Below are positions 6,430 to 7,667 of a stretch of 7,667 nucleotides of DNA, piece after piece (position 1 is the stretch's first letter; each line of letters starts with the position of its first letter). The stretch comes from Anaerolineae bacterium (GTDB lineage: Bacteria; Chloroflexota; Anaerolineae; JAFGEY01). A model generated the notes under the pieces. The model saw only the letters and a program-made list of their open reading frames with translations, was not told the origin of the DNA and ran no database searches. Location: NCBI GenBank assembly GCA_016931365.1, contig JAFGEY010000438.1, positions 1-7,667 on the forward strand, given 5' to 3'. A program made the position numbers and the translations under genes.

Positions 6430-6464
6430 GTTTCACGCCGCCGGCGGCAGCCGGGGCGTGAAAC
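6430..6464. repeat. Strong hairpin over the end of the 41-aa gene
   Basis: GTTTCACGCC at 6430-6439 pairs perfectly with GGCGTGAAAC at 6455-6464, and inside it CCGGC (6441-6445) pairs with GCCGG (6450-6454) across a GGCA loop. This gives 15 bp with one bulged base. It contains the stop codon and last residues (FTPRLPPAA) of the 41-aa gene. No U-run follows on either strand, so it is not a standard terminator. It may be a pausing or processing hairpin, or a palindromic repeat that rewrote the gene end. Confidence 0.7.
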
Positions 6465-6558
6465 AGACGCGGACGATGTTGCCGGTCTTGGGGATTTTCG
6501 CTGCTCGCTTTTGGCGGCGGCGCAGGTACTCGGCCATCGAGATGATGTTGTTTTTCAT
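6433..6558 (-). CDS. Very small basic protein, 41 aa
   Basis: The ATG at 6558 overlaps the stop of the 82-aa gene in an ATGA. This is the same coupling seen between the 98-aa gene and dnaN, and it is the main reason to believe this gene, since its ribosome binding site (GGGGCGG) is weak. The product begins MKNNIISMAEYLRRRQKRAAK and is strongly basic in residues 12-24. A short Arg/Lys helix of this kind could bind nucleic acid or a partner protein, but no family is recognised. The C-terminus, FTPRLPPAA, is encoded by the hairpin at 6430-6464. Confidence 0.55.
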   Translation of the reverse strand: MKNNIISMAEYLRRRQKRAAKIPKTGNIVRVCFTPRLPPAA

Positions 6559-6803
6559 TGCACCGCCCCGGCCAGCAGCGGATTGTGTGATACCGAGCGC
6601 ATCTGTGCCAGCGCGGCGAGCAACTGCCCGGCCAGCGTGTCGACGCTATCGCCCAGGATGGCACCGGCTTGAGCGAGCCGGGCCAGTTCTTTTGCCTCCC
6701 GGCGCGAGACATAGACCGTCTGCCCGCCGATGGGTAAACGAATGGTTCGCTGTGGCTGATGGGTCTGTGCCCAAACGATCTGGTTTTCTGTCTGTCTGTT
6801 CAT
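6555..6803 (-). CDS. Small hypothetical protein, 82 aa, first gene of the leftward operon
   Basis: The start is placed at ATG 6803 because AGGAG lies eight bases upstream; an in-frame ATG at 6821 has no ribosome binding site. The sequence TIRLPIGGQTVYVSRREAKELARLAQ (split here: a strand pair at about residues 20-32, then an amphipathic helix from 34) followed by VDTLAGQLLAALAQM suggests a beta-hairpin plus helices. It is soluble and I do not recognise the family. As first gene after the divergent region it could be a regulator of the operon, but nothing beyond position supports this. Its start region, AGGAGACAAAACAATGAA, differs from that of dnaN by a single base. Confidence 0.7.
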   Translation of the reverse strand: MNRQTENQIVWAQTHQPQRTIRLPIGGQTVYVSRREAKELARLAQAGAILGDSVDTLAGQLLAALAQMRSVSHNPLLAGAVQ

Positions 6804-6863
6804 TGTTTTGTCTCCTGACATGATGTGAAAAACGAGTACGCCGAAAAACTGGCCTTCTCTGCC

Positions 6864-6910
6864 GCAAGTCTACGACTTGCCCAAGTTGCAGACTTGAGTC
6901 GCAGACTTGG
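6864..6910. repeat. Cluster of palindromes built on CAAGTC/GACTTG
   Basis: GCAAGTC-tac-GACTTGC (6864-6880) is a perfect 7-bp inverted repeat. Immediately after it, 6881-6910 begins CCAAGT and ends ACTTGG, with further pairing inside (GACTTGAGTC core). The half-site AGACTTG/CAAGTCT recurs four times within 47 bases. This looks like a dispersed intergenic palindromic repeat, or tandem operator sites in the leader of the leftward operon. Confidence 0.65.
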
Positions 6911-6919
6911 TTCCATCGC

Positions 6920-6948
6920 TGTATATGAACGCGCCAAAACGCGTATGC
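6920..6948 (-). promoter_or_regulatory. Possible weak leftward promoter with overlapping inverted repeat
   Basis: Reading leftward, TATACA (6925-6920) is a fair -10 box; no good -35 is visible about 17 bases upstream. The interval contains ACGCG-N6-CGCGT (6929-6944), which could be an operator. This is the best candidate I found for the operon promoter, but the match is poor. Confidence 0.22.
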
Positions 6949-6989
6949 ACACCCGGTGGATCAGGAAACGATGAGAAAATGAGACGAGA

Positions 6990-7042
6990 TTTGGATTCTC
7001 TTCTTTGTACACTGTAATCGATGTACAAAGAAGAGATCCAAA
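6990..7042. repeat. 53-bp near-perfect inverted repeat in divergent intergenic region
   Basis: The left arm 6990-7011 and right arm 7022-7042 pair over 21 bp with a single bulged T, around the 10-nt spacer CTGTAATCGA. The arms read TTTGGAT(T)CTCTTC at the outside and TTTGTACA at the inside. There is no terminal T-run outside the arms, and genes diverge from it on both sides, so a bidirectional terminator is unlikely. Candidates are an operator, an origin or transfer site, or a recombination site. It lies near the change from GC-rich to AT-rich sequence. A fair rightward -35/-10 pair (TTGGAT 6991-6996, TGTAAT 7013-7018, 16-base gap) lies within it. Confidence 0.8.
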
Positions 7043-7095
7043 CGCGATTAAAGATAGTCTAGATTCAAAAAAGTGAGCTATTGCAAAACTGGGGA

Positions 7096-7124
7096 TTGAT
7101 TCTTAACTAAACCTGTGTTATCAT
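7096..7124 (+). promoter_or_regulatory. Sigma-70-type promoter, rightward
   Basis: TTGATT (7096-7101) and TATCAT (7119-7124) are separated by an ideal 17 bases, with a TGT extended -10 at 7116-7118. Transcription would start near 7131. The next structures downstream are two hairpins and a terminator, then the 7419 gene. Confidence 0.6.
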
Positions 7125-7130
7125 AGACTT

Positions 7131-7245
7131 ATCAAATTACAATTGCATTGCAGCCCTCAACGCAGCATTCATTCGTGGAGGGTGATTAGGGGATATGCAG
7201 CCGGTTGCTTGTCTTGGAAGGTCCAAGGGCAGCCGGCTGTTTTGT
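7131..7245 (+). ncRNA. Candidate ~115-nt small RNA or attenuated leader
   Basis: Between the promoter at 7096-7124 and the terminator at 7198-7243 lies a short transcript with one further hairpin, CCCTC-a-ACG with CGT-g-GAGGG (7154-7184, 11-nt loop), and an AT-rich single-stranded 5' end. The arrangement fits a stand-alone small RNA or a leader that attenuates the gene at 7419. I recognise no known riboswitch core. Confidence 0.35.
7198..7243 (+). terminator. Intrinsic terminator or attenuator
   Basis: CAGCCGGTTGC (7198-7208) pairs with GCAGCCGGCTG (7229-7239) over 11 bp with one T-G wobble. CTTGG/CCAAG (7213-7217 with 7223-7227) extends the stem on the inside. TTTT (7240-7243) followed by GTGT comes directly after the stem. 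The T-run is short, so termination may be partial. Confidence 0.55.
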
Positions 7246-7418
7246 GTCTGGGTACAGCTTGCACGCGAGTTGGTCCGCAGTGGATGCCCGACTCCTCCGC
7301 TTGCTCTTGGAAGGGGGTGATCAATACACACATATCGGCTTTGCAAGATACAACTTTTGTCGATATGAGCAGACTCTGGCATATGCCGAGTCAATACGCA
7401 AAGAAAGGAGCACATCCA
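7246..7418 (+). other. Leader without a gene; two inverted repeats before the 7419 start
   Basis: I see no convincing gene here. CATATCG (7331-7337) and CGATATG (7361-7367) form a 7-bp inverted repeat. GACTC-t-GGC-ATAT-GCC-GAGTC (7372-7392) is a bulged hairpin containing the perfect palindrome GGCATATGCC; it ends 11 bases before the ribosome binding site AAAGGAG (7404-7410). Either could be an operator or an RNA control element. Confidence 0.4.
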
Positions 7419-7667
7419 ATGTCAGTAAAAGAAAACAAGGCTATCATCAATGACTGGGTCGAGCAAGTGTGGAACCAAAAGAATGTCGCAGCAGTAGATG
7501 AGTTCTTGGCCATCGACTACCTAGAACACAATCTCGCCAATCCTGACGAGATCGGCAGCCTCCAAGGCGTCAAGCAGATGGCCCTCTGTGCCACAATAAG
7601 TGAGACAACCGATCGGTCGAAAATCAAGTATAATGAGGGCCAGGAGGAAGCAAATGTCTCACCAAGA
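7419..7667 (+). CDS. SnoaL-like / ester-cyclase-type protein, 5' part, probably interrupted near 7587
   Basis: AAAGGAG (7404-7410) lies eight bases before ATG 7419. The first ~55 residues (NKAIINDWVEQVWNQKNVAAVDEFL, continuing to DYLEH and GVKQM; quoted here in overlapping parts) match the N-terminus of the SnoaL-like/ester cyclase superfamily: a helix with a VWN-x-N/G-x-AAVDE turn, then the DYxEH strand. Family members are cone-shaped alpha+beta barrels of about 130-150 aa with varied small-molecule roles; the substrate cannot be told. After GVKQMAL the usual helix (phenylalanine-rich, followed by a PDL-type turn) is missing, and the frame, though open to the window edge, reads unlike the family. 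That is where the putative insertion-sequence end starts, so the gene is probably a broken 5' fragment. Base composition is clearly lower in GC than the leftward operon. Confidence 0.65.
   Translation, partial: MSVKENKAIINDWVEQVWNQKNVAAVDEFLAIDYLEHNLANPDEIGSLQGVKQMALCATISETTDRSKIKYNEGQEEANVSPR
7587..7667 (+). mobile_element. Putative left end of an insertion sequence
   Basis: From TGTGCCAC at 7587 the SnoaL-like homology ends. The sequence TGTGCCACAATAAGTGAGAC starts with TG and carries a GTGAGACA-like stretch, as do many IS3-family ends. It is followed by a TATAAT -10 box (7629-7634), AGGAGG (7642-7647) and an ATG at 7654, in a different frame from the interrupted gene. The short distance from the end to its own promoter and start codon is typical of a transposase gene. 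The family assignment is from memory and the right end is outside the window. Confidence 0.45.
7654..7667 (+). CDS. Possible transposase start (first four codons only)
   Basis: ATG at 7654 has AGGAGG six bases upstream and a perfect TATAAT about 20 bases before that. Only M-S-H-Q and part of the next codon are in the window, so identity as a transposase is inferred purely from the insertion-sequence-like context. Confidence 0.3.

Noticed and set aside
6990..7042. Bidirectional transcription terminator
   Set aside because: Both flanking units are transcribed away from it and no T-run follows either arm.
7129..7200. SAM-I-like riboswitch (CTTATC near the start, GGAGGG later)
   Set aside because: The conserved core spacing, kink-turn and paired helices of that class are not present; only short words match.
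7195..7320. Possible 41-codon leader peptide across the terminator hairpin
   Set aside because: Purine-rich stretches lie at unsuitable distances (about 2 and 12 bases) from the ATG, and the peptide has no run of regulatory codons.
7205..7453. 82-codon plus-strand frame overlapping the start of the SnoaL-like gene
   Set aside because: It begins inside the terminator hairpin at a weak start and overlaps a better-supported gene with a good ribosome binding site.

Overview
The window looks like part of a mobile or extrachromosomal element (plasmid, integrative element or phage) from a GC-rich bacterium. My best guess for the host is Chloroflexota or a similar environmental lineage. That rests on overall style only (GC-rich coding, many intergenic palindromic repeats), so it is weak. 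About 90% of the window is one tightly packed, leftward-transcribed gene cluster (minus strand, 6803 down to position 1). The last ~600 bases are visibly more AT-rich and read rightward.

The leftward cluster, in order of transcription, is: an 82-aa unknown protein (6803-6555); a 41-aa protein coupled to it by an ATGA overlap (6558-6433); a 98-aa possible helix-turn-helix protein (6392-6096); a DNA polymerase III beta sliding clamp (6099-4876); a Cas4/RecB-type PD-(D/E)XK nuclease with iron-sulfur cysteines and a zinc-ribbon insert (4865-3984); a 200-aa protein starting at GTG, possibly an OB-fold or single-strand-binding protein (3991-3389); a 162-aa cysteine-rich, SWIM/zinc-ribbon-like protein (3342-2854); a 194-aa unknown protein (2839-2255); and a large N6-adenine methyltransferase fused to an SF2 helicase that runs off the left edge (2138-1). 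Four-base or eight-base overlaps and good Shine-Dalgarno sequences join most of these genes, so they are probably one operon. A private clamp, a nuclease, a helicase-methyltransferase and possible ssDNA-binding and zinc proteins suggest a DNA replication, recombination or DNA-protection module carried by the element. The exact job is inference.

The most unusual feature is the number of palindromic elements, two of them inside genes without breaking the frame. A 57-bp nested palindrome (5921-5977) adds about 20 residues to the beta clamp at a hairpin turn between two strands. An 18-bp perfect palindrome (430-447) sits inside the zinc-binding insert of the helicase. Further strong hairpins lie at 2162-2236, 3355-3383, 6430-6464, 6864-6910 and 6990-7042.

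The stretch 6804-7418 has no convincing gene. It is a divergent intergenic region holding clustered palindromes, a 53-bp near-perfect inverted repeat, a good rightward promoter (7096-7124) and a candidate ~115-nt small RNA or attenuated leader ending in an intrinsic terminator (7198-7243). At the right edge, the first ~55 codons of a SnoaL-like/ester-cyclase-type gene (from 7419) lose family resemblance near 7587. There a sequence resembling an insertion-sequence end, with its own -10 box, ribosome binding site and start codon (7654), begins.
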